Below the pieces are notes generated by a model. The model did no database searches. It worked only from the letters and a program-made list of their open reading frames with translations, and was not told the origin of the DNA. A stretch of DNA of 64,000 nucleotides from DATFJT01 sp965230755 (GTDB taxonomy: Bacteria; Bacteroidota; Bacteroidia; Chitinophagales; Saprospiraceae), in contig CBDDLT010000012.1 in the NCBI GenBank assembly GCA_965230755.1, positions 51,440 to 115,439 of the forward strand, read 5' to 3'. Every line of letters begins with the position of its first letter. Position 1 is the first letter of the stretch. Below are positions 16,706 to 25,601 of this stretch, piece after piece. The position numbers and the translations under genes were made by a program.

Positions 16706-16737
16706 AAAAAAATGGATTCCCATATCTGAGAATCCAT
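16706..16737 (-). terminator. Rho-independent terminator of T9SS cargo B
   Basis: Minus strand reads ATGGATTCTCA, loop GATA, TGGGAATCCAT, then a T run (hairpin at plus 16712-16737). It is the paralogue of the terminator at 15751-15776. It ends the transcript of the gene at 16788, so the two duplicated genes appear to be separate transcription units. Confidence 0.78.
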
Positions 16738-16787
16738 TTCATTTCTTATCTAAAGAAATACTGTTTCACCGAAAGTGAAAACCTTGA

Positions 16788-17465
16788 TTATTTCTTTACG
16801 AACTGTCTTGTAAACAGATTTTTTCCTTTATAGTTAAAGCTGATTGTATACAAGCCTCTATTTAAATCTGAAAGGTTAATTACACTGTTTCCAGCAGGAA
16901 CATCAGTAATTACAGCCGATTGACCTAAAGTATTACCGATTACCAACTCAACTGGTAACTCAACATTCACATTAAGCATTTCCTGAACAGGATTAGGGTA
17001 GAAAGAAAACTGAAACTGCTCTAACTCATCTGCAGAACTCACCCCTAATACCCAAGTGTTCATCACATAAATCGTATCAGTCGTTCCAACAGTTACAAAC
17101 TTAGTTTCCCAAGTACACATCCCAGATTCTCCTTGCGTATTTGCAAGGTGTAAGCTGTATTCTCCTCGCTCACCTGCATCCAAATCCTCTGTTTCAAAAT
17201 GAGTGGTATGGAAATAGCAAAGTTCACCAATACACATACTTACCTGCCAATCTGCAGGACAATCCACAATATTTTTTTCCCAGTAGTATTGCTGGTCCTG
17301 AGCTATAGTACTATTAATATGACTGTAAACAACATATTCGAACTTAGTCAAATCTTCAGTCTGTAAATACAACTCTTCGTGATCCAACTCAAAACTTTGA
17401 GCAGCCGCCAAAGCTGAAATCAACAATAAAAAAGGAAGAAGTAAATATTTGTTCATAAGTTTCAT
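16788..17465 (-). CDS. Secreted T9SS cargo protein, paralogue B
   Basis: Sister of the gene at 15827: 225 residues with signal peptide (ISALAAAQ end), Cys pairs in VDCPADWQVSMC and GESGMCTWETKF, and a T9SS type A sorting domain from about residue 148 (FYPNPVQEMLNV to the final RQFVKK). Relative to copy A the middle segment around residues 75-95 has changed most, including an extra residue near a Cys (IGELCYFH). The signal peptide and the C-terminal 25 residues are almost unchanged, as expected if these ends are constrained or homogenised by recombination. A terminator follows. Function unknown; surface or extracellular location inferred. Confidence 0.85.
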   Translation of the reverse strand: MKLMNKYLLLPFLLLISALAAAQSFELDHEELYLQTEDLTKFEYVVYSHINSTIAQDQQYYWEKNIVDCPADWQVSMCIGELCYFHTTHFETEDLDAGERGEYSLHLANTQGESGMCTWETKFVTVGTTDTIYVMNTWVLGVSSADELEQFQFSFYPNPVQEMLNVNVELPVELVIGNTLGQSAVITDVPAGNSVINLSDLNRGLYTISFNYKGKNLFTRQFVKK

Positions 17466-17475
17466 GTTTGTTAAC

Positions 17476-17515
17476 CAAAAATGATGATCTCCAGATCGAA
17501 ACCAGAGATCATCAT
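17476..17515 (-). terminator. Terminator of the large T9SS Omp28-like gene
   Basis: An 11-bp perfect stem, ATGATGATCTC (17481-17491) with GAGATCATCAT (17505-17515), and on the minus strand a following T run. It separates the gene at 17528 from the duplicated cargo gene at 16788. Confidence 0.78.
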
Positions 17516-17527
17516 AAAGTTATGTCA

Positions 17528-19567
17528 TTATTTAATAATATTCAACTTTTGAACTGATTTGCCATTTTCCGTCTGGATATTGACAAAATACAAGCCAGAT
17601 CTCAACTCACTTGTACCGATTGCATAGTTATTTACACCAGCAGTAAAAGGAACATTATTAGCTACATTTTTCACTACTCTTCCAGTGATGTCACTGATAG
17701 TAATATCTGCATTTACCGCATTTTCCAAAACCAATTTCAAATTAGTAGTCTGAACTGCAGGATTAGGGAATAAATCCAACGAAGTTAATCCCTCGATTTC
17801 CTCGTTTGAAGAAATTGGGTCAGAAGTAACATTGATATTGTCTAGGAATACATTGTTACCCCAAGCAGAAGTAAATCGGAAGATTACATTAACCTCTCCC
17901 ATTCCATCATAAGCAGAAAGATCGATTGTTTCATTTCTCCAGTCTGCTGGTCTAGGAGTATAGAAATCAGTAGTTGCTGCAGAAGTAGCCAATTCAGCAC
18001 CGGCTTTGCTATAAACAACAGTACCAGTTTCACCACAATCCGTAGAAATCAATACTTCAACTTGATCGCTAGTATTTGCATCGTAAGGAGCATGGTTAAC
18101 ATCGAAACTCAATGTTGTATTCTCTCTGTCAGACAAATCAATTTTATCAATAGAGAAAGATCCAACAGGATCAAAAACTCTAGTATCCCATCTCCAGAAG
18201 TCCACGATGATAGATCCGTCAGAAGAACCATTAGCACCTGCAGGACCATTCAATGGATAAGGAGACCCGTTTAAGATATCAGTCAACCACTGAGTTGTAG
18301 CAACACCCAAAACATAAGACAAAGGCTTAACTAAATAAGTATTAGCTGGACTCTCAGTAGGATTCACGCTTTCAAAATCAAATAACAATTCATTAGTAAA
18401 CGCAGGATCATCTTGCCACTTCGTAACAGTAATTGGAGTAGTCAAGTTGTTCAGCGTATTTAAATCTCCATTCTGACCATTAACATTTACAATAGCAACG
18501 CTATAACTAGAAGTCCCTGGAGATACACTGAAGTTATCGAATGTTACGTCCGTAGATTCTCCCATTGCCAAAGCACCCATGTAGTCCGTTGAAGTAATGA
18601 TATTACCATCTGCATCTATAAGAGCTACAGTAGCTGTAGTAATTTCTACAGAGTTCAAGTTAGTAATAGTCGCTGAAGCAGAAGAAGTGTAATCACAATT
18701 GTTATCTGCTACCATAATATTTCCAGCGATACTAGCTTCAGGATCATTAGGAAAGTCTTTAGAAGCTGCTTTCCCTGCCTGAACTACAGCATTTGTAGTA
18801 GTATTCTGAATAAATGCTGCCATTCCCAACTGAGCCTTAGAGTATATATAGTCAGGCATATCTACCATAAACTCAAATTCCGCCATTTCCCCTGAAGCAA
18901 TCTTGCCAGTCAACATAGTACCTGTTTGACCGTTAACCATACCTCTGAAAATATCCTCAAATTCAAGTTCTCCATTAGTTCCTGGAGCTACTGGGAAAAT
19001 ATTCTCCTCTTCAATCATCATAACTTGCAAAACATGACCATCAACTTCCATTGTATCTGGCATCATGTTGACAATCTGTACTGTTGCAGTTAATACATTA
19101 GGAGTAACTGACTCATCAACAGTGAAATCAAGATTCAAGCTGAATGGACTCATTATAGCAGCTGCAAAATCAATTACGGCCTGATTCACACCAAATGGAG
19201 CTCCAGTATAAGCCTGATCCCAACGTCCAACTCCTCCTGCATAGCTATCATCAGGAACAAGACCGTCTATTGTTCCAGTAGGAACACCAGAAACATTGTA
19301 AAGACCAGCTCTTTGCGTAATGATATTCTGAACATCTGCAGGAACCTCATAGTAATGAGGATCATATCCAGGACCAGGAGTCTGGAACTTAATAGCTACT
19401 ACTTTGTCCGCATTATCATGGATAAGTTGATTGTATTCAGGGTTTTGCTGAGCACATGGACCACAAGAAGCATTAGTAAATTCTTCTAGTAGCACCATTC
19501 TTTGAGTCTGCCCAAAGACATAAACTCCCAAAAAACAAATTAAAAGAGATAGTAAAATTTTTTTCAT
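17528..19567 (-). CDS. Secreted Omp28/thioredoxin-fold protein with T9SS sorting domain
   Basis: Exported protein of 679 residues from the ATG at 19567; an upstream in-frame start at 19606 would put a charged stretch before the signal peptide. After the signal peptide (ending VYVFGQ) comes a thioredoxin-like Omp28 domain with the redox motif Cys35-Gly-Pro-Cys38 in FTNASCGPCAQQ, then beta-sandwich segments. One near residues 430-590 resembles a carbohydrate-binding jellyroll (FWRWDTRVFDP, VEVLISTDCGETG, VFLDNINV). A T9SS type A domain closes the protein (LFPNPAVQTTNLKL to KSVQKLNIIK). Probably exported to the cell surface. The CGPC motif suggests disulfide chemistry outside the cell, but that is inference. 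Has its own terminator. Confidence 0.87.
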   Translation of the reverse strand: MKKILLSLLICFLGVYVFGQTQRMVLLEEFTNASCGPCAQQNPEYNQLIHDNADKVVAIKFQTPGPGYDPHYYEVPADVQNIITQRAGLYNVSGVPTGTIDGLVPDDSYAGGVGRWDQAYTGAPFGVNQAVIDFAAAIMSPFSLNLDFTVDESVTPNVLTATVQIVNMMPDTMEVDGHVLQVMMIEEENIFPVAPGTNGELEFEDIFRGMVNGQTGTMLTGKIASGEMAEFEFMVDMPDYIYSKAQLGMAAFIQNTTTNAVVQAGKAASKDFPNDPEASIAGNIMVADNNCDYTSSASATITNLNSVEITTATVALIDADGNIITSTDYMGALAMGESTDVTFDNFSVSPGTSSYSVAIVNVNGQNGDLNTLNNLTTPITVTKWQDDPAFTNELLFDFESVNPTESPANTYLVKPLSYVLGVATTQWLTDILNGSPYPLNGPAGANGSSDGSIIVDFWRWDTRVFDPVGSFSIDKIDLSDRENTTLSFDVNHAPYDANTSDQVEVLISTDCGETGTVVYSKAGAELATSAATTDFYTPRPADWRNETIDLSAYDGMGEVNVIFRFTSAWGNNVFLDNINVTSDPISSNEEIEGLTSLDLFPNPAVQTTNLKLVLENAVNADITISDITGRVVKNVANNVPFTAGVNNYAIGTSELRSGLYFVNIQTENGKSVQKLNIIK

Positions 19568-19735
19568 GACTTTATCAATTATTTTTTTAACAATATTGTA
19601 AGCCAATAAATATACAATTGATTAGAAACTATTTTAAAGAATCTGAGGCAATTAATTTTATTTTAACAAGAATGCAGAATTAAATTTTGTTTATCTGTTC
19701 AAATAAAGCTCTAGCAAAAATAATATTCTGATAAT

Positions 19736-21085
19736 ATGGAGATAGTAATTATAGGTAACGGAATTAGTGGAATAACTGCTGCCAGACAATTGCGAAAAAT
19801 ATCCGATCATAAGATTACCGTAGTTTCTTCAGAGACTGAGCATTTCTTCTCCAGAACGGCCCTAATGTATGTTTACATGGGGCACATGAGATTCGACGAT
19901 ATAAAACCCTATGAAGACTGGTTTTGGAAGAAAAATCGAATCGATTTGCTCCAGGATCGGGTAGTCCAACTCAATCACCAAAGTAATGAGTTGGTTCTAA
20001 AAGAAGGCCGCACAATGCACTACGACCGTCTCATTATAGCCACTGGATCAAAGTCAAATAAATTCGGCTGGCCCGGACAAGACTTAAATAGAGTTACGGG
20101 TCTGTACCACCTGCAAGATCTGGAACAAATGGAGGAACATTCTAAGCAAGTAGAGCACGCAACCATAGTCGGGGGAGGGTTAATTGGTATAGAGATGGCC
20201 GAAATGTTCAGATCTAGAAATAAACAAGTAACCATGTTGGTTAGAGAACCTGCATACTGGAATAATGTCTTGCCAAAGGAAGAGTCGGAGATGGTTGGGC
20301 AACACATCTTGGATCATCATATTGACCTCAGACTGAATGTCAATCTGGATACCATTCATGGAGATTCGAATGGAAATGCAATAGCCGTAACGGTAAAGGA
20401 AACAGGGGAGAAAATAGACACTCAATATGTCGGATTAACGGCTGGCGTCTCCCCCAATGTATCTTTTCTGAAAGACTCAGGTATTGAACTGGGACGTGGA
20501 ATTTTAGTCAATGAGTTTCTCGAAACAAATATCGAAAACGTCTACGCTATCGGAGATTGTGCTGAAATGAGGAATGCGATGCCGGGAAGAAGACCCATTG
20601 AAGCGGTATGGTATACCGGTAGAATGATGGGAGAAACAGTGGCCTATACGGTATGTGGGAATCCAAAGACATATGATCCCGGAATTTGGTTTAATTCCGC
20701 TAAATTCCTGGACATAGAGTACCAAGTTTATGGCAATGTCCCGAATCAACCTAAGGACAATGAAAGACACTTCTACTGGCAACATCCAACACTGAATAAA
20801 TCTATTCGACTAGTATATGATAGAGAAACTCAGGAGATTTTAGGATTTAACCTAATGGGAATCCGTTTTCGACATGAAGTTTGTGAGCAATGGCTGAAAA
20901 ACAAAACTTCCATTTTCAAGGTAATGGAAAACCTAGCTGCTGCCAATTTTGATCCCGAGCTTTACGCTTCATATGAGAAGGAAATCATAGAACAATTCAA
21001 TAGAGAAAATGGGACCAAGTTAAACCTGCGAAGAAAAAGAGGATTAACTTCTGCCATTAGATTGATTAAAGCACTAAAAAAATGA
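19736..21085 (+). CDS. FAD-dependent NAD(P)H:acceptor oxidoreductase (ferredoxin/rubredoxin reductase-like)
   Basis: Pyridine-nucleotide-disulfide family flavoprotein of 449 residues. It has the FAD Rossmann loop IGNGISGITAARQL at the start, the LIIATGSKSN motif, the NAD-binding GGGLIGIEMAEMF and the second FAD motif VYAIGDCAEM. No CxxxxC redox pair follows the first loop, so it resembles reductases that pass electrons to a separate carrier. The C-terminal 110 residues form an extension unlike short ferredoxin reductases (KNKTSIFKVMENL ... basic tail). The gene ends 1 bp before a membrane polyferredoxin, so the two very likely act together, moving electrons from NAD(P)H to a membrane iron-sulfur protein. 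The physiological acceptor is unknown. Confidence 0.82.
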   Translation: MEIVIIGNGISGITAARQLRKISDHKITVVSSETEHFFSRTALMYVYMGHMRFDDIKPYEDWFWKKNRIDLLQDRVVQLNHQSNELVLKEGRTMHYDRLIIATGSKSNKFGWPGQDLNRVTGLYHLQDLEQMEEHSKQVEHATIVGGGLIGIEMAEMFRSRNKQVTMLVREPAYWNNVLPKEESEMVGQHILDHHIDLRLNVNLDTIHGDSNGNAIAVTVKETGEKIDTQYVGLTAGVSPNVSFLKDSGIELGRGILVNEFLETNIENVYAIGDCAEMRNAMPGRRPIEAVWYTGRMMGETVAYTVCGNPKTYDPGIWFNSAKFLDIEYQVYGNVPNQPKDNERHFYWQHPTLNKSIRLVYDRETQEILGFNLMGIRFRHEVCEQWLKNKTSIFKVMENLAAANFDPELYASYEKEIIEQFNRENGTKLNLRRKRGLTSAIRLIKALKK

Positions 21086-21086
21086 T

Positions 21087-22862
21087 ATGAATCGGATGAA
21101 AACCATAGCAAATTTTATTCTATTATTATCCCTATTCTTATTCATTCTCTCCCTTGGAATGGGCAGCTACAAGCTCAGCCCTGAGAATATAGCCATATCA
21201 AACACATACCACAAAAACGAACTGATCGAGCAAGCCAAAAAAATAGGAATGCTGGATCAAATTTTTTCGTCCAAAAAGGATTTCCTTGGGTCCATTCAGT
21301 CAGCACTAAAGGAAACTCAGTCATCTCTTGCCAACGGGACTATTCCTGAAGGTGTAGCAGAATGGGACTACAAACTAGGAGACTGGAAAATCCAAGAATA
21401 CGTTTTTTCCACGGTCAAATCATCGACCCACTTCCCTCAGAAAAAATTAATGTCCTGGGCGATCTTGCTCACTTTACTCTTGGGATCTATTCTCTTTATT
21501 GCTCCGATTTTTTTTACACCTGCCGGTATTAAAAATGATGGAATTTACCTCTCCTCTTTGAGTTCAGGATTGAAGTTAAACGGCAGAACTCTTTTTATCA
21601 TCGCTACCACTGTCGGCGTTTTAATTTACGGCATATCTGTGATGGACGGCAAGAATTCATGGTCTATAATCACCACTATTATTTTTGGTTTGATTGTCTA
21701 TCTCGTATTCTTCCACGAAAAGCAAAAAGACAATAATCCTCCTAAATCTGCTTCTCCCAATAAAACGGCTTGGTTAGGAGTAATGGCAGGAATTCTATTG
21801 ATCGTATTTTACATTTTCCTGTATTGGTTTCCCGAGTACATTACCGAATGGATATTAATGGTCGATCCCATAAGTCGAGCACTGAGTGGAAATCCTGCCA
21901 GCCAATGGTTCCTTTACGGTTTTCTCTATACAATCGCAGTACTAGTAATGGGTGTTAGAATGATCGCGAAGTATCGCCATAATCGATATCAGATGATTCG
22001 AACCGGTTCGGTTATGTTTTTTCAAACGGCTTTCGCCTTCTTAATTCCAGAGATATTGGTTCGACTGAATCAACCTTGGTATGATTTCAAAAATATATGG
22101 CCGCTGAACTACAGTTTTTTCTTCGACTACAATCTCAACAATTTGATCAATAGTGGAGGAATGGGCATTTTTATGCTAGTCTGGGGAATAATCCTGGTAA
22201 TTATAGGGGTTCCACTCTTTACTTATCTGTTTGGCAAAAGATGGTACTGCTCATGGGTTTGCGGTTGTGGTGGACTGGCTGAAACACTAGGAGATCCTTT
22301 CAGGCAATTGTCAGACAAAAGTTTGCGAGCATGGAAATTTGAAAGATATATCATACATGGAGTCCTGGTCTTTGCCGTAGCTATGACCATTTTGGTTCTC
22401 TACAGCTATTTTTCCGGACAGTCAAACTTCTTGTTCATGGACTCCAACCAGGTTCGAAAATGGTATGGTTTTCTAATCGGCTCTGCCTTTGCTGGAGTGG
22501 TGGGAACCGGATTTTATCCATTAATGGGTAATAGAGTATGGTGCCGATTCGGTTGTCCGCTGGCAGCCTATCTCGGATTAGTACAGAGATTTAAGTCCCG
22601 ATTTCGAATTACCACCAACGGTAACCAGTGCATTTCTTGCGGAAACTGCTCCACTTATTGCGAAATGGGCATTGATGTACGTTGGTATGCTCAAAGAGGA
22701 CAAGATATCGTACGATCCTCTTGTGTTGGATGTGGAGTTTGCTCTGCTGTCTGTCCAAGGGGAGTATTGAGATTGGAAAACAGTCACCTCGATGTTTCTA
22801 CTAGAGCCAGTGAGCTCAGAAATATTCAAATTTCAGAAAATGAGATAACCCTGCTGGTTTAA
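21087..22862 (+). CDS. Membrane polyferredoxin, NapH/NosR-like 4Fe-4S protein
   Basis: Inner-membrane iron-sulfur protein of 591 residues. An N-terminal helix and an extracytoplasmic loop of about 85 residues precede a series of about 10 hydrophobic helices. Cys motifs are RWYCSWVCGCGG (from Cys388), VWCRFGCPLAAY, and two CxxCxxCxxxC-type ferredoxin clusters at Cys515 (CISCGNCSTYC) and Cys546 (CVGCGVCSAVCP). This layout is typical of NapH/NosR/CcoG-type electron-transfer proteins. No nap, nos or cco genes are adjacent; its partner is the flavoprotein that ends 1 bp upstream. Likely role: passing electrons across or within the membrane to an unidentified periplasmic or membrane acceptor. Family confident, pathway unknown. 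Confidence 0.83.
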   Translation: MNRMKTIANFILLLSLFLFILSLGMGSYKLSPENIAISNTYHKNELIEQAKKIGMLDQIFSSKKDFLGSIQSALKETQSSLANGTIPEGVAEWDYKLGDWKIQEYVFSTVKSSTHFPQKKLMSWAILLTLLLGSILFIAPIFFTPAGIKNDGIYLSSLSSGLKLNGRTLFIIATTVGVLIYGISVMDGKNSWSIITTIIFGLIVYLVFFHEKQKDNNPPKSASPNKTAWLGVMAGILLIVFYIFLYWFPEYITEWILMVDPISRALSGNPASQWFLYGFLYTIAVLVMGVRMIAKYRHNRYQMIRTGSVMFFQTAFAFLIPEILVRLNQPWYDFKNIWPLNYSFFFDYNLNNLINSGGMGIFMLVWGIILVIIGVPLFTYLFGKRWYCSWVCGCGGLAETLGDPFRQLSDKSLRAWKFERYIIHGVLVFAVAMTILVLYSYFSGQSNFLFMDSNQVRKWYGFLIGSAFAGVVGTGFYPLMGNRVWCRFGCPLAAYLGLVQRFKSRFRITTNGNQCISCGNCSTYCEMGIDVRWYAQRGQDIVRSSCVGCGVCSAVCPRGVLRLENSHLDVSTRASELRNIQISENEITLLV

Positions 22863-22929
22863 GCTGAGTTTCGCACTCTAGAAGTTTTCAATAATAATCT
22901 TACTTTTATGCAAATTTCAATGGAAGAGA

Positions 22930-24000
22930 ATGGACAAAGTAAGAGTTGGAATCAGTGTTGGAGACATCAATGGCATCGGTCATGAGGTAATTATCAAAAC
23001 CTTGAGCGACAAGCGAGTTCTTAGAAATGCTACTCCTATCATTTACGGGTCAATCCAAATTCTAAATTATCACCAAAAAACACTGGGGGATAAAAAATTC
23101 CATGCGAATGTGATTAAAAAAGCAGATGAAGCGGTAGAAAACACGGTTAATCTCATACAACTTCCGGGAAAAGATCAGAGGGTCGAATTGGGCGCCTTAT
23201 CAAAAGTGTCCGGGCTTTTTGCCAAACACTCCCTCGAGGCAGCAACGCATGACGTGGTCCGGGGCCATGTTGATTGCCTGGTTACGGCTCCAATCCATAA
23301 AAAGGCCATGCAAATGGCGAATTTCGAATACATCGGACATACCGAATTCTTAAAAGATGCTTGTGGTACGGATTCCGTTTTAATGATGATGTGTTCCAGA
23401 GAAATGAAGGTTGCTTTAGCTACAGGTCATGTCCCCATTCAGGATGTACCTTCTAAACTGAACGCCAAAGGCCTGGTAAAAAAATGCCAATTATTGATCG
23501 ACACATTGAAATTCGACTTTAATATTGAAAAGCCTAGATTAGCTATTCTCGGTATGCAGCCTCATGCAGGAGATGAAGGAGCGATTGGCAAGGAGGATGA
23601 GCAAATCACCAAACCCGCTATCAAAGAATTGAAGGAGAAAGGACACTTTGTTTTTGGCCCCTTCCCAGCTGATGGATTCTTCGGAAACTACGCACATCGA
23701 AATTTTGATGCCGTGGTATCGTGTTATCACGATCAGGGTTTAGCCCCGTTTAAGATGTCCTCATTCGGTCACGGAGTAAACATGACTTGTGGACTTCCCA
23801 TAGTCAGAACTTCACCGGATCATGGAACCGCCCATGATATTGCAGGGAAGAACTTGGCGGATCCCGGTTCTTTCCGCGAAGCCTTCTTTATGGCTGTTGA
23901 CAGTTTTAGGACCCGAAAGAAAAATAAAGAATGGAGATCTAATCCAATCAATATTGTTCAAGGTCCCGCCAATGCTAAGGATGACATCGTCCACGATTAA
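22930..24000 (+). CDS. pdxA: 4-hydroxythreonine-4-phosphate dehydrogenase PdxA
   Basis: NAD-dependent, metal-requiring enzyme of the DXP-dependent pyridoxal 5'-phosphate pathway. The N-terminal GISVGDINGIGHEVIIK, the metal His in IGHTEFLKDACG, the VSCYHDQGLAPFK block and the C-terminal TSPDHGTAHDIAGK motif are all family signatures. 356 residues, slightly longer than E. coli PdxA (329), with the extra sequence in the region around residues 55-80, as in other Bacteroidota. Standalone gene between the polyferredoxin and a dksA-like gene. Confident. Confidence 0.95.
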   Translation: MDKVRVGISVGDINGIGHEVIIKTLSDKRVLRNATPIIYGSIQILNYHQKTLGDKKFHANVIKKADEAVENTVNLIQLPGKDQRVELGALSKVSGLFAKHSLEAATHDVVRGHVDCLVTAPIHKKAMQMANFEYIGHTEFLKDACGTDSVLMMMCSREMKVALATGHVPIQDVPSKLNAKGLVKKCQLLIDTLKFDFNIEKPRLAILGMQPHAGDEGAIGKEDEQITKPAIKELKEKGHFVFGPFPADGFFGNYAHRNFDAVVSCYHDQGLAPFKMSSFGHGVNMTCGLPIVRTSPDHGTAHDIAGKNLADPGSFREAFFMAVDSFRTRKKNKEWRSNPINIVQGPANAKDDIVHD

Positions 24001-24142
24001 GACAATTTAAATATCCTTTTCTCCCTAAATTGGGCATCATTTTACTGAAAATGGTTGCTCCTCAATCAATTATTTTAATTCGAACATACTGAGCCGTAAT
24101 TAAATACGTTAAGGGTAATAATATTTCAATAACCATGGAATT

Positions 24143-24520
24143 ATGAGTCAGGATAAACAAAAACTTTCTTATAGCGATCAGGAACTAGAAGAATTCCGGG
24201 CTATCATAGAGCAAAAGTTAAAAAAGGCCAATGAACAATTGGACTATTGCAAGAAGATCGTCGAAGATCACGCCAAAGATGAAAAAATCAGTGTTAACAC
24301 CATTGACGAGCCCTTGGCCTCAATGAACTCTGATCATATTGTCCAGTTGGCCAAAACCACTCAAAAATATATCGATCACCTCCACAAAGCTTTGGAGCGA
24401 ATCGATAACAAGGTTTATGGTATCTGTAGACAAACTGGCAAACTAATATCGAAGGAAAGACTTAAGGCGGTTCCTCATGCGACGCTTTCGATAGAGGCCA
24501 AACAATCCCAAAAAAGATAA
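24143..24520 (+). CDS. DksA/TraR-family regulator with degenerate zinc finger
   Basis: Cytoplasmic protein of 125 residues built of a long coiled coil (residues about 12-90) and a C-terminal region aligned with the DksA zinc finger: YGICRQTGKLISKERLKAVPHATLSIEAK. Only the first of the four zinc cysteines is kept, so metal binding by the usual four-Cys site is not expected; this degenerate form is common in Bacteroidota. DksA-type proteins bind the RNA polymerase secondary channel and change promoter choice; that role is inferred. It lies upstream of lspA, separated by a long inverted repeat. Confidence 0.85.
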   Translation: MSQDKQKLSYSDQELEEFRAIIEQKLKKANEQLDYCKKIVEDHAKDEKISVNTIDEPLASMNSDHIVQLAKTTQKYIDHLHKALERIDNKVYGICRQTGKLISKERLKAVPHATLSIEAKQSQKR

Positions 24521-24610
24521 TTATTGCGCGAAGAACTACGAATCTGAATTGAGTAAGACTTCTCTACGGAGCAATGAAGTGATTGAAAAACTATCTTAAT
24601 GTCTACGAAC

Positions 24611-24703
24611 AAAGCATTGATTGCCATTGACTTTAGCTTTTTTTCGCCCCGTCCCTATGGGGACGAAACTCAAAAAGAGCTTCGTTCTGACAATCAAGCC
24701 TTT
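24611..24703. repeat. Long imperfect inverted repeat between dksA-like gene and lspA
   Basis: A left arm beginning AAAGCATTGATTGCC pairs with a right arm ending GACAATCAAGCCTTT, and the inner part contains CGTCCC-TAT-GGGGACG. The arms run about 45 bases each with several mismatches. It could fold into one extended RNA hairpin of about 90 nt. It may be a terminator for the dksA-like gene, a structured RNA, or a remnant of a small repeat element. No T run follows directly. The rest of the 267-bp gap holds only the lspA promoter box. Confidence 0.5.
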
Positions 24704-24755
24704 ATTCTCGAAGATCAACATAGTTTTTAAATCACTTCAATATATAATATTGTAT

Positions 24756-24763
24756 TATATTTG
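24756..24763 (+). promoter_or_regulatory. Bacteroidota -7 box upstream of lspA
   Basis: TATATTTG matches TAnnTTTG and ends 23 bases before the TTG used as lspA start. The short distance supports a start at or after 24787. A -33 box is not clear (TTTTTAAATC at about 24724-24733). Confidence 0.42.
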
Positions 24764-24786
24764 ACCACCTTAATTCACGTTTATCA

Positions 24787-25509
24787 TTGAGGTATAATTT
24801 TTACCTGAAATTTATCGGCTTGAATAAAAAAACTGCGGTACTACTTCTTATTGTCATTGTGTTGATTTTGGATCAATGGTTGAAGATCTGGGTAAAGACA
24901 CACATGAGCCTAGGAGATGAGTTTCAGATATTAGGTTTGGACTGGGCATACATTCATTTTGTTGAAAATCCAGGGATGGCCTTTGGGCTTCACTTTGGAG
25001 GTTCCTTGGGTAAAATAATGTTGACCGCCTTCCGACTGATTGTGGTTGTGGTTTTCCTTTATATGATGCGTAATCTTCTTAGGAAAAACAGTACACCCTG
25101 GTCACTCATCCTAAGTTTTGCTTTGATCATAGCAGGAGCCATTGGCAATATCATCGATAGTGTTTTCTATGGAATGATATTTACTGAATCTTCTTATCAC
25201 GGAGGAATTGCCGAATTTGTGCCCATTGGACAGGGATATGCTCCGGTATTACAAGGTAAGGTAGTCGATATGTTCTATTTCCCTCTCTACAAGGGGGAAC
25301 TACCTGAGTGGCTTCCTTTTTTTGGCGGAAACTATTTTGAATTTTTTCGTCCTGTATTTAATGTTGCTGATTCTGCCATTAGCTGTGGGATAGTATTATT
25401 CCTGCTCAATCACAGAACAGTGAGCAATAGTGAAGAAAGTAAAGAAGAAGAAATTCAAACTGAGCAGCTACCGGATGATGAGGACAATACATTTCAAGAG
25501 GAAGAGTAA
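24787..25509 (+). CDS. lspA: Signal peptidase II LspA, with family insertion and acidic tail
   Basis: Inner-membrane aspartic protease that removes lipoprotein signal peptides after lipidation. It shows DQWLKIWV in the first helix, the FVENPGMAFGL segment, and the two catalytic aspartates in GNIIDSVFYG and FNVADSAIS. The 240 residues exceed the usual 160 because of an insertion of about 40-50 residues between the catalytic aspartates (GIAEFVPIGQGYAPVLQG ... ) and a highly acidic tail of about 30 residues. No ATG exists in frame near the N-terminus: the start is TTG at 24787 or TTG at 24820 (giving MNKKTAVLLL). Several lipoproteins in this window are its likely substrates. Confidence 0.92.
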   Translation: MRYNFYLKFIGLNKKTAVLLLIVIVLILDQWLKIWVKTHMSLGDEFQILGLDWAYIHFVENPGMAFGLHFGGSLGKIMLTAFRLIVVVVFLYMMRNLLRKNSTPWSLILSFALIIAGAIGNIIDSVFYGMIFTESSYHGGIAEFVPIGQGYAPVLQGKVVDMFYFPLYKGELPEWLPFFGGNYFEFFRPVFNVADSAISCGIVLFLLNHRTVSNSEESKEEEIQTEQLPDDEDNTFQEEE

Positions 25510-25601
25510 GTCACCGTTCTTCCCAATTGTATCATTGTTTACGTCTTATGCCTTTTTAGATGAATTGAACTATACAACTCTTTATGGGCAAACTGAATTT
25601 G

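Larger units (their letters stand above)
15745..17530. repeat. Tandem duplication of a T9SS cargo gene with its terminator
   Basis: Two direct copies: about 15745-16542 and about 16706-17530. Each contains a terminator hairpin, a 225-codon gene on the minus strand and a shared upstream patch reading ATAACTTTATGA on the minus strand. The proteins look roughly 70% identical by eye, with near-identical ends and a diverged middle. The 160 bp between the units (16543-16705) are not duplicated, hold no convincing gene and end at the second terminator. Confidence 0.85.

Noticed and set aside
16507..16833. 108-codon open frame on the plus strand between the duplicated T9SS genes
   Set aside because: It runs across the terminator hairpin and into the coding region of paralogue B in antisense, shows no family pattern and has no promoter.
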